A DNA stretch of 64,000 bases from Flavobacterium sp. (GCF_035195345.1 NZ_CP136574.1:124001-188000); one strand, 5' to 3'. Positions 52,161-61,743 are shown, counted from the stretch's first letter. Translations and numbers: made by a program. The notes: generated by a model not told the origin, from the sequence alone.

Positions 52161-53664
52161 TTTACACCTTTCGCAATTAGTGTTTGATTTGGCACCACAG
52201 CCAAAGAAATATCTGGAAGCTGGTCGTGGTTGGGGAAAATCTACCATATTAGGAAAGAAAATGCGTGATTTTGTAACTAATCTTCCACGTGCTACAATTG
52301 CATTGGTGGGTGTTACTTATTCGCAAATATTATCGAAAACGCTCCCTTCTACCATTGAAGGATTGGAAATGTTTGGCATATACCAAGACGTTGATTTTGT
52401 TGTGGGAAGATGTGGCAAGCGTTTTGGTTATAAAATGCCATTCCAACCGCCTTCGGGTCCAATGGGATGGAATAATATAATTCACTTTTCCAATGGCACA
52501 ATCTTTCAATTGGTTTCGTTAGATAATCCAAATAGTGGTCGTGGTTTAAACTCTTACGGCATATTAGCCGATGAAGCTGCGTTATTAGATGAAACCAAAC
52601 TATATAACAACGTACAAACAACGAATCGTGCTAAGAAAGCCGAGTTCAAGAACAATCCAATGTTGGGAGCCGAGATTTATGTATCATCTACTCCAGTAAC
52701 CAAGAAAGGGAAATGGTTTGTTGATAAAGAAGAAATTGCTAAAAAGCATCCGGATAAGTATTTCTTTCTGAAAGGTTCTGCGTTAAACAATCCCTATTTA
52801 CGTAAAGAATGGTTTGAAGAAGCACGATTGAACGCACCAAGTCAATTGATCTATGAAGCCGAAATTCTAAACATTCGCCCGAAAGAAATCACTGATGGAT
52901 TCTATGCCAACCTAAACCCTGATAAGCATTACTACACAGACTACAGCGCATCGTATCTGGAAGGATTAGACGCATCGAAGTTTAAGAATAGTAATCAGGA
53001 TGTAATGCGTGAACACTTCAATAGTAATCAGGATAACGACATCAACCCAAATGAACCGCTGATTGTGTCGCTTGACTTTGGTGTGTTCAATTCCTTAGTA
53101 GTATCGCAAACACATGATGATGAGTATCGTGTATTGAAGTCTATGTGGGTGAAGTCTCCTAAGTTGTTGGATGATCTATTCATTGAGCAGTTTATTCCAT
53201 ACTACAGACCGCACCAGGATAAGACCATCTACTTATATGGTGGACATGATGGAAACAACAGACTACCAAATAGTTCCAAGACTTTGTTTGAACAAGTACG
53301 CGAACTGCTTACACAGCATGGCTGGACTGTCATCATCATGTCTAAAGGTTCGGCAGCAACACACTATGATAAGTATTTGTTGTTCAATGCTATGCTAAAG
53401 GAGAACCAACCCAACCTGCCTAAGATACGTATCAATGAAGGAAACAATCCTGATTTGATTATCGCATTGGAAAGAACCGAAGCAAAGGAATCCAATGCAG
53501 GAGTAGAGAAGAACAAGAAGGATGAACGTAACAGTTCCTTCCCACAGCAACACGCAACGCACTTACCTGATGCGTTCGACATCCCTATCATTACCATGTA
53601 CAACGATAGGTTCAAAGGTGCAACGAGCTTCGCCAACGAGTACACAATCGGAGTATCACGATAA
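52123..53664 (+). CDS. Terminase large subunit
   Basis: 513 residues: ATPase Walker A GRGWGKST (34-41), Walker B ILADEAA (about 147-153), the coupling segment IYVSSTPVTKKGKWF, and a C-terminal RNase H-like nuclease opening with IVSLDFGVFNSLV. It cuts and pumps DNA into proheads through the portal. The length is normal. An alternative ATG lies three codons in. The gene's 3' third has a slightly different codon use (more C and G at third positions) than its neighbours. Confidence 0.93.
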   Translation: MILMIQPKKKIVSLHLSQLVFDLAPQPKKYLEAGRGWGKSTILGKKMRDFVTNLPRATIALVGVTYSQILSKTLPSTIEGLEMFGIYQDVDFVVGRCGKRFGYKMPFQPPSGPMGWNNIIHFSNGTIFQLVSLDNPNSGRGLNSYGILADEAALLDETKLYNNVQTTNRAKKAEFKNNPMLGAEIYVSSTPVTKKGKWFVDKEEIAKKHPDKYFFLKGSALNNPYLRKEWFEEARLNAPSQLIYEAEILNIRPKEITDGFYANLNPDKHYYTDYSASYLEGLDASKFKNSNQDVMREHFNSNQDNDINPNEPLIVSLDFGVFNSLVVSQTHDDEYRVLKSMWVKSPKLLDDLFIEQFIPYYRPHQDKTIYLYGGHDGNNRLPNSSKTLFEQVRELLTQHGWTVIIMSKGSAATHYDKYLLFNAMLKENQPNLPKIRINEGNNPDLIIALERTEAKESNAGVEKNKKDERNSSFPQQHATHLPDAFDIPIITMYNDRFKGATSFANEYTIGVSR

Positions 53665-53853
53665 CAAATTCATATTTCCTACATTTTCGCAAATGGAAAG
53701 TGAAAAAATTCTTAGGGACAGGCGTGCCGAATCGTGATAAATTAAAATACGAATTTGATTTTTTTAAACTAAAGTTTTGGCTTTCAAATAGTTAAATGCT
53801 TAAAAATTAGAATATTACATTAAAATAGGCAGTTTTTACCATTGGTTTAAACT

Positions 53854-53888
53854 GTCCTATTTTTTTTTAGGTGTAAAATCGAATTTTA
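53854..53888 (+). promoter_or_regulatory. Phage late promoter, copy 3
   Basis: GTCCTAT at 53854 and GAATTTTA at 53881-53888; the ATG follows 4 nt later. The first box is also the right arm of an inverted repeat (AAATAGGCAG...CTGTCCTATTT), so a terminator for the terminase operon may overlap it. The remaining part of the 228-bp gap holds no gene. Confidence 0.65.
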
Positions 53889-53892
53889 CATC

Positions 53893-54213
53893 ATGATTAA
53901 CGGATTTATCACATTGTCAGAAGCTCTTAAAATTTTCAATTTGCGTGATGCAAGTGGAATGTTTGTTCCGTTTGATATTGAATACAGAACATTCAATGAA
54001 CAAACCAAACAAGGCGGAAAACTAAAGGCCTACTACGGTGTTAAATACCTTCCGCAAGCAAAAGAAGCCGAAGAAGCTCCTGCTGATTTATCCGCAAAAT
54101 CACCAAACCATTATAAAAACAGGACGCGAAACATCGAATTGTCAAACGGAGAAATTAAAAAAATCCGCATTGACTTCATTGTTTCTATTAATAATACAAA
54201 AGTCATTTACTAA
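53893..54213 (+). CDS. Phage protein before portal, unknown
   Basis: 106 residues (NGFITLSEALKIFNLRDASG; SNGEIKKIRIDFIVSINNTK). A small protein with an apparently leaderless start. Its stop overlaps the portal start by 1 nt. Unknown, possibly a head or connector accessory protein. Confidence 0.7.
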   Translation: MINGFITLSEALKIFNLRDASGMFVPFDIEYRTFNEQTKQGGKLKAYYGVKYLPQAKEAEEAPADLSAKSPNHYKNRTRNIELSNGEIKKIRIDFIVSINNTKVIY

Positions 54214-55580
54214 TGAATGAGAACACTGAATTTTTCGGAACCAAAATAGCAGTCTCCAAATTAAAAAACGGAGACGTTGCTGCTTTTACTTTTAAGAATA
54301 CAACCGAGAGTTTAGATTCTTCGGTTACCGTTGTAAAAGTAGATGTCAAAGACAAAACCGCAGAAATCGCTTCTTGGGGCAAAAACAACGATTATCCGCA
54401 ACAAATTTTAAAAGCAGTTCGCCCGAATGGTTCCGCATCTTCAGGTTTGCGTTTCCTTCGTAAAGCGCATTATGGTAATGGATTGGTTTTAGTGCGTGAT
54501 GTTGCTGATGCAAACGGTAAAAAGGAAACTAAAATGGTAGAACTTTCTGAAGTTCCAGACATTCAAAAGTTCTTTTTAGATTCTCAAATGAATCGCTTTT
54601 GGAAAGAAACTATTGCCGACTTGGAATATTTCTCAATTGGTTTTCCTGAATACATTGTTTCTGAAAACTTCAAAACCATTAACAAGGTCAGAAGACAAAA
54701 AACTGCATGGTGTCGTTTCTCGCTTCCAAACAAAGAAAATAATTTGGTAGAGTACGTTTATATTTCGGAGAAATTCGGAAAAGAAACCGTTGCCACTACT
54801 TCGGAATATGTAGAAGAAGTTCCGTTAATTGATTCTTATTGGTCTCCTGATCAAGTGAAGGAATATTGCAAAACCAACAATATTAAAAAATTCATTCGCC
54901 CGATATTTTACCCACTTCTTGATGAAGCATTATATCCAAAATCAGAATGGCACGCAGTTGCTGAAAGCGGTTGGTTAGATGTTGCAAACTCGGTTCCTGC
55001 TTTAAAGAAAGCAATCTTTCAAAATCAAATGACTTTGAAATACATTGTCGAAATTGATGAACGCTACTTAAAAGCTTTGTATCAGGAAAATTGGATAAAG
55101 TTTACTCCTGATGAAAGAATTGATATTAGAAATAAAATCATTGATAAAGTAAATGAATCTTTAACAGGAAATGATAACGCAGGAAAAGCAATCCAATCTA
55201 TGAAAATAATTGGAGAAGATGGAAAAGCTTATCCAGCAGTTGAAGTAATTCCAATTGACGATAAATTAAAAGATGGCTCTTACCTTCCGGAAGCAGAAGC
55301 CGCTAACTCCGAAGTTCTTTTCGCTCTTGGTGTTGACCCGTCCTTGATTGGTGCTGGCATACCAGGAGGGAAACTCGGAGCAGGTTCTGGTTCCGATAAA
55401 CGTGAAGCCTTTACAATCCTTTCTGCACTTTTCAAAACCAATCGTGAAACTACTTTGGAAGTGTACGATTTCATTGCACAGTATAATGGTTGGGACACTT
55501 CCATTCGTGCCGCTTTTGAAAACACAATATTAACCACATTGGATGCAAATCCTACAGGCTCAAAATCCGTAACAGCATGA
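54213..55580 (+). CDS. Putative portal protein
   Basis: 455 residues. Portal-like features include SGLRFLRKAHYGNGLVLVRD near the start, a beta-rich clip region, a long helix zone (KAIFQNQMTLKYIVEIDERY), and a late ALGVDPSLIGAGIPGGKLGA followed by a phage-portal-style RETTLEVYDFIAQYNGWD. The gene lies after terminase and overlaps the next gene by 4 nt. The identity is by layout, not by a clear signature. Confidence 0.75.
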   Translation: MNENTEFFGTKIAVSKLKNGDVAAFTFKNTTESLDSSVTVVKVDVKDKTAEIASWGKNNDYPQQILKAVRPNGSASSGLRFLRKAHYGNGLVLVRDVADANGKKETKMVELSEVPDIQKFFLDSQMNRFWKETIADLEYFSIGFPEYIVSENFKTINKVRRQKTAWCRFSLPNKENNLVEYVYISEKFGKETVATTSEYVEEVPLIDSYWSPDQVKEYCKTNNIKKFIRPIFYPLLDEALYPKSEWHAVAESGWLDVANSVPALKKAIFQNQMTLKYIVEIDERYLKALYQENWIKFTPDERIDIRNKIIDKVNESLTGNDNAGKAIQSMKIIGEDGKAYPAVEVIPIDDKLKDGSYLPEAEAANSEVLFALGVDPSLIGAGIPGGKLGAGSGSDKREAFTILSALFKTNRETTLEVYDFIAQYNGWDTSIRAAFENTILTTLDANPTGSKSVTA

Positions 55581-56536
55581 TACTAGCAGATAACTCCGAT
55601 TTAAAAAAATACGTTTCCATTGCCAATTCATTTGAATTTCAAGACTTCGAGCCTTACATTCAAAAAGCAGTGTATGCCTACACCCATAAATATGTTGGAA
55701 ACCTTCATGTAGTACTTGATGCACTAGCAACAGGAGAAAACGCAACAATTAAAAACGAAGCTCGCGAACACTTGCGTTCAGCAATTGCAAACTTCGGAAT
55801 GTACATATTCTTACCATTGTTAGCGGTGCAATTAGATTCTTCTGGAATATCTGTAAACACTTCCGAAAATCGTGCAGCTGCAAATTGGGGACAAATCAAA
55901 GACATCCGCAGAGAATTATTGCGTGCCGGTCACGAATCTATGGATTTACTTTTGGCACATTTAGACGCTAATCTTTCGATTTTTACTGATTACGCTACCA
56001 ATTATAGTCCAGCAAACAACGAATTATTAGTTAATAATGCCACTATATTTTCAAAATACTATAACATTTTCGATAGTAGACAAACGTTTTTAGCCTTAAT
56101 TCCAATTATTCGCAAGGTAGAAGACCAGTATTTACAAACGTTTTTATGTCCTGAATTAATCACAGCACTAAAAACAAACGTTACAGGAAACGTAAAAGCG
56201 GTTAAAATCGCAATGCAAAAAGCGATTGTAGCGTTTACAGTTGCCAAAGTTTCTGCAAATGGATTGTTTGTTTTCGATGAACGTGGCTTACGCATCGACT
56301 TTGAAAACATGTCCGATGGCAGAATAGAAAATACAACATACGGAAAACCAGTTGATCAATTAAAATCGTTAGCCGATGAAGAAATCAACAACGGAACACA
56401 ATATTTAAAACTCGTAGCCGAAATTATAGAAGCGAATCCTACTGATTTCAATCAATGTGATTTCCCATTGGTAAAAAATTCAAAATCATTACCAGGTTAC
56501 GAACCATACAACACAAAAGGAGTTTTCGGACTATAA
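55577..56536 (+). CDS. Putative head-tail connector protein (DUF6712-like)
   Basis: 319 residues, helical start (SDLKKYVSIANSFEFQDFEP; IQKAVYAYTHKYVGNLHVVL) and a conserved-looking middle (LRSAIANFGMYIFLPLLAVQ; SGISVNTSENRAAANWGQIK) that I recall from DUF6712 proteins of Bacteroidota phages. The position after the portal supports a connector role. Confidence 0.7.
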   Translation: MILADNSDLKKYVSIANSFEFQDFEPYIQKAVYAYTHKYVGNLHVVLDALATGENATIKNEAREHLRSAIANFGMYIFLPLLAVQLDSSGISVNTSENRAAANWGQIKDIRRELLRAGHESMDLLLAHLDANLSIFTDYATNYSPANNELLVNNATIFSKYYNIFDSRQTFLALIPIIRKVEDQYLQTFLCPELITALKTNVTGNVKAVKIAMQKAIVAFTVAKVSANGLFVFDERGLRIDFENMSDGRIENTTYGKPVDQLKSLADEEINNGTQYLKLVAEIIEANPTDFNQCDFPLVKNSKSLPGYEPYNTKGVFGL

Positions 56537-56539
56537 TCG

Positions 56540-56596
56540 CCTGCACTGAGCTTGTCGAAGTGTCCTATTTTTTTGCATCAATAAATAAGAAATTTG
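56540..56596 (+). promoter_or_regulatory. Phage late promoter, copy 4
   Basis: CCTGCACTGAGCTTGTCGAA (a one-change copy of the 20-mer before copy 2), then GTCCTAT at 56562 and GAAATTTG at 56589-56596. The ATG follows 4 nt later. Confidence 0.7.
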
Positions 56597-56600
56597 AATC

Positions 56601-58322
56601 ATGAGTATAACAGGAAGTAATAATCCATTTGCATGTGAACCAGTAGTTTTTGCCAACGCAAACACTATTGTTTCATTAGGTACAATTACCAGAGACGGAA
56701 ACCAATTCACGTTCTCGGTTGGTTTCGTTTGGAAAATAAACGGAGTAACCTATCAAAATACAGCTCCAGTTGTTTTAACAATTGCCGAAGCTTCAGAAGG
56801 TTTCCAAAGAATAGACAACGCCTTGTTAAATACCTCAAATACAATAGAGTTACAGCAAGGAAATGAAAGTGATACTATCGCGTTAAAACCAATTGCGCCT
56901 GATACAAATATTATTTTAACTTCTTGGAATATTTCAGGAGATACAATTGGAAATACAGAAGAACCAATTATCGGCACGCAATTCAAAAAAAAATCTGAAA
57001 ATTTAGACTATAGCTATCCACTGTTAAAAGGCACAAGAGCTGTAATTCAATTAAGACCTGAAGGTAATAGTTATTATGCTATTGGAAATACTTTATTGAT
57101 TTCTGTTGATGGATTTGGAACAAGTTTAATTACTGGCAATCCAGATGCAGAAACGCCTTATCCAATGAAAGATTTATTCATTCATAATACAGGTACAACG
57201 CCCTTCACTTTGCTACATAATGGAACAGGTTCTGCTAATTCAAAGTTCTTTTTTTTAGATGAAAGTGATTTGGTAGTGCCACCAGGAGGTAAAGTGTGGT
57301 TAAAATATGGCATAACCTATTGTCAGTTATTTTTAACAAGTTGGAATAATGGAATACCAACTTTTCAACAAGTAACTGACCAGGGAAATGTTACTGATAA
57401 CGAAATTACTGCTGCAGCATTTAAAACTACTAATGGCGAAGAGTTACCCACTATAGAATGGGTATATGATAAATTTGCGTCTAAAGAAAATTCACGCCAA
57501 TATAATTATTCTTTTTCAGAACCAATTTCATCAATTAGATTAGATTTACCTGCTACAGAATCTTATCTTATAATTGATACCTTAATTCAATCAATTAATG
57601 GCTTTAATGTTTCATTTAATGATCTATATGATGGCAAGGATTATTATATTTATAATAATTCATCAGATGAAATTTCCTTAAAGCATAATGCTGATAATGC
57701 TAACTATGATTTTAATTTTAAAAAAGGCGTTAATATAAAATTACCAAGAAGAGGTCTTCTTCATTTAAAATTTATTGGCGGAAAATTTATCGATGTAATT
57801 CAATCATGGATTGATTATAATGAATTACAGCCATATTTAGACACGAAACAAGATAAGGCTTTTTCTATTAAAGTAACAACTCCAAGTTCAATAGTTACAG
57901 GAAGTGTTTCTGAAGTGGAAGTTTTGAAAGTTACTATACCACCCAATTCTTTATCATTAAATGAAATTATAAATATGCCACTTCTTATTCTAACAAAAAC
58001 TGGTACAGCAGGAACTTGTGAAATAAGAGTAAAGATTAGCACAGCATCAACAATGCCATTTGGCAACACAGATGCTATTGCAAGATATTCAAGTGGAGCA
58101 TCTAACTTGTTTGTAAAAATGCAAAGAGATTTTATAATTGACAATGGAACTATTAAAGTTTATCCGTTATCATCAAACGTTATTGATAATACAACATCTG
58201 CTTCAGTTATTCTAACAAAATCTTTTGACCCAACAGTTACAAATTATTTATATGTTAGTATACAACAATCAGCTACAGGTGATTCTAGTGTTTTACAAGG
58301 TTTTTATTTAACAAATCAATAA
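56601..58322 (+). CDS. Putative tail fibre / receptor-binding protein
   Basis: 573 residues, almost entirely beta-strand with Asn/Thr/Ser-rich loops. Two similar halves each hold a motif of the kind RAVIQLRPEGNSYYAIGNTL / SIRLDLPATESYLIIDTLIQ followed by FIHNTGTTPFTLLHNGTGSA / YIYNNSSDEISLKHNADNAN, which suggests internal duplication. This is a usual pattern of fibre or adhesin proteins. The host receptor is unknown. Confidence 0.7.
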   Translation: MSITGSNNPFACEPVVFANANTIVSLGTITRDGNQFTFSVGFVWKINGVTYQNTAPVVLTIAEASEGFQRIDNALLNTSNTIELQQGNESDTIALKPIAPDTNIILTSWNISGDTIGNTEEPIIGTQFKKKSENLDYSYPLLKGTRAVIQLRPEGNSYYAIGNTLLISVDGFGTSLITGNPDAETPYPMKDLFIHNTGTTPFTLLHNGTGSANSKFFFLDESDLVVPPGGKVWLKYGITYCQLFLTSWNNGIPTFQQVTDQGNVTDNEITAAAFKTTNGEELPTIEWVYDKFASKENSRQYNYSFSEPISSIRLDLPATESYLIIDTLIQSINGFNVSFNDLYDGKDYYIYNNSSDEISLKHNADNANYDFNFKKGVNIKLPRRGLLHLKFIGGKFIDVIQSWIDYNELQPYLDTKQDKAFSIKVTTPSSIVTGSVSEVEVLKVTIPPNSLSLNEIINMPLLILTKTGTAGTCEIRVKISTASTMPFGNTDAIARYSSGASNLFVKMQRDFIIDNGTIKVYPLSSNVIDNTTSASVILTKSFDPTVTNYLYVSIQQSATGDSSVLQGFYLTNQ

Positions 58323-58323
58323 T

Positions 58324-58488
58324 ATGCTTAGAACAGTAATAAACAAGAATACAGGAAAAGAGCATCGCGCACAATTTGATGATTTCATTGCAGAAAATGA
58401 AATGCTAATTGAAACGCTTAGAACTGAAGTTATGGAAAATCCATATTGGGATTTTGAAAATGAAATCTTTTATGATAAAGTAGAGTAA
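58324..58488 (+). CDS. Small phage protein, 54 aa
   Basis: A short gene from ATG to TAA encoding LRTVINKNTGKEHRAQFDDF, then an acidic helix (ENEMLIETLRTEVMENPYWD). It begins 1 nt after the fibre stop and ends 10 nt before the holin start. No family recognised; it may be a fibre chaperone by position. Confidence 0.7.
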   Translation: MLRTVINKNTGKEHRAQFDDFIAENEMLIETLRTEVMENPYWDFENEIFYDKVE

Positions 58489-58498
58489 TAATAAAACT

Positions 58499-59056
58499 AT
58501 GAAAAATTATATAAACGAAATATTACAAATTACAGCTCCTAAATTTTCAATGTTTATAGAGTTGTTCAACAAGCCTTTGTTTGGACTGTTTACACTTTCT
58601 TCAACCGTTGTGGCAGTGCAAATAGTTAGCTTTTGGGGTGCGGTCGACTTGCTTACAATTTTATTTATAGCCGATTTTACTACAGGAATGCTTGCTAGTT
58701 GGCTAATTTGGAGAAAAAAACAAGATCGAAAAGACAAGTGGTTTTTTGGAAAAGGTGAAGGATTTTCTTCTGACAAGTTCAAGAAAATGTTTATAAAACT
58801 AATGGTTTATCTCGGTACGCCAATAGTAATAGATAAGTTCCAAGATACTTTCTTAATTAAAAATTTAAAGTATTCAACCATTTCAGATGCAGAAATTGAG
58901 TTAACTACCTTTTTAATATTGCTTTTTTGCTTGAATGAATTTTACTCTATTTTCAATGAAAACCTACCAAAGTGCGGTTTTAACCTTTGGGAAAGTATTA
59001 AGAAAATAATCGGTTTCTATAAGAAAGTAAAAACGGAAATTAATGAAGCTAAATAG
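58499..59056 (+). CDS. Holin family protein
   Basis: 185 residues with three hydrophobic segments (about 20-45, 48-72, 135-155): VVAVQIVSFWGAVDLLTILF, IADFTTGMLASWLIW, then TTFLILLFCLNEFYSIFNE. Basic loops lie between them (RRKKQDRKDKW-type). This is the phage_holin_4/Cph1-TcdE layout, whose members open the inner membrane to release endolysin. It is followed 6 nt later by the endolysin gene. Confidence 0.87.
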   Translation: MKNYINEILQITAPKFSMFIELFNKPLFGLFTLSSTVVAVQIVSFWGAVDLLTILFIADFTTGMLASWLIWRKKQDRKDKWFFGKGEGFSSDKFKKMFIKLMVYLGTPIVIDKFQDTFLIKNLKYSTISDAEIELTTFLILLFCLNEFYSIFNENLPKCGFNLWESIKKIIGFYKKVKTEINEAK

Positions 59057-59062
59057 TAAAAC

Positions 59063-59563
59063 ATGGATCAGATATCGCTTGAAAGAATTAAAACAGCTCA
59101 TCCTAGAATAAAGGATGAATTAGGTGCTTTGTACATTGTTGCTAATAATAATTTAGGCAAGTATGTTCGTTTAAGAATCACAAGAGTTTACTCAACTCCA
59201 AAAGAACAGCACATTTTATTTTTACAAAAACCAAAAGTTACAAATGCAGATGCCTGGCAAAGTATTCACAATTATGGATTAGCCTTTGATATTGTTTTAT
59301 TGATAGATAAAGATAAAAACGGAACTTTTGAAACCGCAACCTGGGACACCTTAAAAGACTTTGATGTTGATGGAATAGCTGATTGGATGGAAGTTGTAAA
59401 AGTATTCAAAGATGCTGGTTGGGAATGGGGCGGTGATTGGAAGAAATTCCCAGATGCACCACATTTTCAAAAAACATATGGTTTTAATTGGAAAGTCTTA
59501 AAACAAAGAGTAGACAAGGGAATTACAGTAACTGAAAACGGAATTGTTTATCCAAAAATATAA
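59063..59563 (+). CDS. Endolysin, M15-type peptidase (L-alanyl-D-Glu or D-Ala carboxypeptidase)
   Basis: 166 residues with the M15 zinc motifs SIHNYGLAFD (His69, Asp76) and DAPHFQ (His134). It cuts stem peptides in peptidoglycan. No signal peptide, so release needs the holin. The length is typical for single-domain phage M15 lysins. Confidence 0.92.
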   Translation: MDQISLERIKTAHPRIKDELGALYIVANNNLGKYVRLRITRVYSTPKEQHILFLQKPKVTNADAWQSIHNYGLAFDIVLLIDKDKNGTFETATWDTLKDFDVDGIADWMEVVKVFKDAGWEWGGDWKKFPDAPHFQKTYGFNWKVLKQRVDKGITVTENGIVYPKI

Positions 59564-59565
59564 TT

Positions 59566-60228
59566 ATGCAAATCAACTTATTTCAATTTAAAAAAGCATT
59601 TCCATACTTAGGTTGGATTTTGCTTTTCTTGTTATTATTTTTCAGAGGTTGTGGTGCTTCGGTTCCTGGAACAACGGTAACCATTCCAGCAATTACAAAA
59701 ACGCTTCCTGCTGACACAATCGTAAAGCATGAAACGATTAAAATACCAAAGTGGTACAAAGACACCAAAGCAGAAAAAAAGTACTTAAAAGACATTTCTG
59801 AAGCCGAACAAAGAATCATTGCCTACCAGGAAGAAATCGACAACATGCAATCGGAGTTCGAATGGGGTGATTCTATTAAAAAAGCCGAATTATATCGATT
59901 AGCTACGGAATTGAAAAACTTTGAATCCAACTTTGAAGATGAAAATCTAAAACTAACCATTAATGGAATAATTGGCAGCAATGAAGTCAAAGAAATGACA
60001 CCAACTTACACCATTAAAGCAAAGAAAGTCGATGTACCACAAAAGCAAGTCAAGTTTCGAATGTTAGTTGGTGGTGGTTTAGGAAACTCGCTAACATTTG
60101 ATAAACCGCTTTTTAATGGAAATGTAGGTTTTCAAAATTCAAAAGGAAATATTTTAAGATTTTCGTTTGATACGGAACAAAGAATTATGATTGGTTATGA
60201 TTTCTCACTTTTTAAAATTTCAAGATAA
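59566..60228 (+). CDS. Spanin-like membrane protein (Rz-type)
   Basis: 220 residues: an N-terminal membrane anchor (LGWILLFLLLFFRG) followed at once by a cysteine, a polar linker, a coiled-coil (about 60-125; EAEQRIIAYQEEIDNMQSEF) and a beta-rich C-terminus (VNGGGLGN-like VGGGLGNSLTFDKPLFNGNV). This is a plausible inner-membrane spanin or a unimolecular spanin if the Cys is acylated. It follows holin and endolysin directly. Confidence 0.65.
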   Translation: MQINLFQFKKAFPYLGWILLFLLLFFRGCGASVPGTTVTIPAITKTLPADTIVKHETIKIPKWYKDTKAEKKYLKDISEAEQRIIAYQEEIDNMQSEFEWGDSIKKAELYRLATELKNFESNFEDENLKLTINGIIGSNEVKEMTPTYTIKAKKVDVPQKQVKFRMLVGGGLGNSLTFDKPLFNGNVGFQNSKGNILRFSFDTEQRIMIGYDFSLFKISR

Positions 60229-60410
60229 TGACTGATCAACAGCAATTAAATAGCTTACAATTAAAACGTGCCAACTTATTAAGTCAGTTGGAAATGTTGT
60301 CTTCGGCATCATCAGACTTTTACGAAAAGTTAGGAAGAGTAGAAGCCGACATTCATTTACTAAAAAATAAAATGCTTCGCGAAGTAAAAAACATCGGAAA
60401 TGAAGATTAA
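60228..60410 (+). CDS. Small coiled-coil phage protein
   Basis: 60 residues (DQQQLNSLQLKRANLLSQLE; VEADIHLLKNKMLREVKNIG), all helical. The start overlaps the spanin stop by 1 nt and its end overlaps the next gene by 11 nt. Unknown. Confidence 0.7.
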   Translation: MTDQQQLNSLQLKRANLLSQLEMLSSASSDFYEKLGRVEADIHLLKNKMLREVKNIGNED

Positions 60411-61170
60411 CCTAAACATACCACAATCATGGAACGAACTCAATCAAAAGCAGTTCGAAAGAATTGCCTTGCTGTTTTCTACCGCAGAACCTTCATTTAT
60501 TCGCGATATAAAACTGCTAAAAATTCTAGTAGATGCAAAGTGGTGGCAACTTAAAAAGAAAGCCAACTTTCGTTTGTTTTTAAAACAAGTTCCGTATTGT
60601 ATTTATAACGAAGAAGACAAAGAAAAATATGAAGGATGGAAACATTTTATTGATTTTCTATTAAAGGAAAACAACCGCACTAACTTCATTCCATTAATTA
60701 AAGTCGGAAAGAAAACCTACTTCGCACCAGCCGACAGAATTCAAAACCTAGATGCGGAAGAATTCGCGGTAGCTGATGATTTACACATTCGTTTTCGCGA
60801 AACACAAAACCCAGAATATTTACAATATTTGTTTCACGTTTTGTATTCCGAAACCGAAGAAAGAAAGCCTTTCGATAAAAACAAACTCGAAAAGCAAATC
60901 AATAAGAAGGTGCCAATGGCAACTTTGGTAATTACCGAAATGACGTACTTCGGTTGTAAGAACTACATCGCTAACAAATTCAAAAAAGCATTTCCAAAAT
61001 CAACAAAAAAGGAAACAGGAACACGCAAAGGATTTGGAAAAGTAATCCAAGCAATGGCAAAAGGCGACCTTTCCAAACTGCCAATTATCGAGCGCACGAA
61101 TATTTACAAATTCATGCAACAATTTCAGGATGATATTGAAGAATATAACAAACAAAAAATCAAGAAATAA
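60400..61170 (+). CDS. Phage tail-region protein, unknown
   Basis: 256 residues, helical and basic (NIPQSWNELNQKQFERIALL; LLKILVDAKWWQLKKKANFR; TFGCKNYI-like MTYFGCKNYIANKFKKAFPK). Its C-terminal NIYKFMQQFQDDIEEYNK and its place upstream of the tape-measure gene suggest a tail assembly chaperone, by inference. It overlaps the next gene by 1 nt. Confidence 0.65.
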   Translation: MKINLNIPQSWNELNQKQFERIALLFSTAEPSFIRDIKLLKILVDAKWWQLKKKANFRLFLKQVPYCIYNEEDKEKYEGWKHFIDFLLKENNRTNFIPLIKVGKKTYFAPADRIQNLDAEEFAVADDLHIRFRETQNPEYLQYLFHVLYSETEERKPFDKNKLEKQINKKVPMATLVITEMTYFGCKNYIANKFKKAFPKSTKKETGTRKGFGKVIQAMAKGDLSKLPIIERTNIYKFMQQFQDDIEEYNKQKIKK

Positions 61171-61670
61171 TGACACGCATCGCCACACATAGTAAGATTG
61201 TACAGTTTCACAAAGAAATTGCAACAGCGCACAAAGGAATCAATGGTTTCTATCGTTTCGATATTACCGAGCTCACAAACAAACTACGTTCAGGAGTTCA
61301 AACGCCTGTGCTAATGTTGGAAAGCCATTCTACCGATTTAGCACCAAACGCCAATAAAACCGTAACATTTGCCAATCGTAGAATTTCATTTTTATTAATG
61401 AATTTCGCTGGTAAAGTAGATAATTACGATTTGAAAGAACAAGTATTGGATGAATTAGAAGTAATTGCCTTAGATATTTGCACCTTCTTAAAAAAATGCT
61501 CCGATGATAGAACACACTGGCTTTATGGAATGATTGACTTGCAAACCGTACAAGTTGAAAAAGTGGGACCACTAATGGATAACATGTACGGCTGGAATGT
61601 TATCTACACATTAAAGAACCACGAACCAATGTGCTATGATGCTACAAAATGGGAGTGGCCAACACCATAA
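61170..61670 (+). CDS. Phage structural protein, unknown
   Basis: 166 residues (THSKIVQFHKEIATAHKGIN at the start; WLYGMIDLQTVQVEKVGPLM; YGWNVIYTLKNHEPMCYDAT). The mixed alpha-beta pattern and size fit a tail terminator or completion protein. No direct family recognition. Confidence 0.6.
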   Translation: MTRIATHSKIVQFHKEIATAHKGINGFYRFDITELTNKLRSGVQTPVLMLESHSTDLAPNANKTVTFANRRISFLLMNFAGKVDNYDLKEQVLDELEVIALDICTFLKKCSDDRTHWLYGMIDLQTVQVEKVGPLMDNMYGWNVIYTLKNHEPMCYDATKWEWPTP

Positions 61671-61678
61671 ATAGAACT

Positions 61679-61713
61679 GTCCTATTTTTTTGAAAGTGTT
61701 GTAATTAAATTTG
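61679..61713 (+). promoter_or_regulatory. Phage late promoter, copy 5
   Basis: GTCCTAT at 61679 and TAAATTTG at 61706-61713, an exact TAnnTTTG. The ATG is 31 nt beyond the box, so this transcript would have a short leader. AAATAG before it and CTATTT in it can form a small hairpin. Confidence 0.7.
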
Positions 61714-61743
61714 AATCACTTTAAAAATAACCAAATAGTAATT

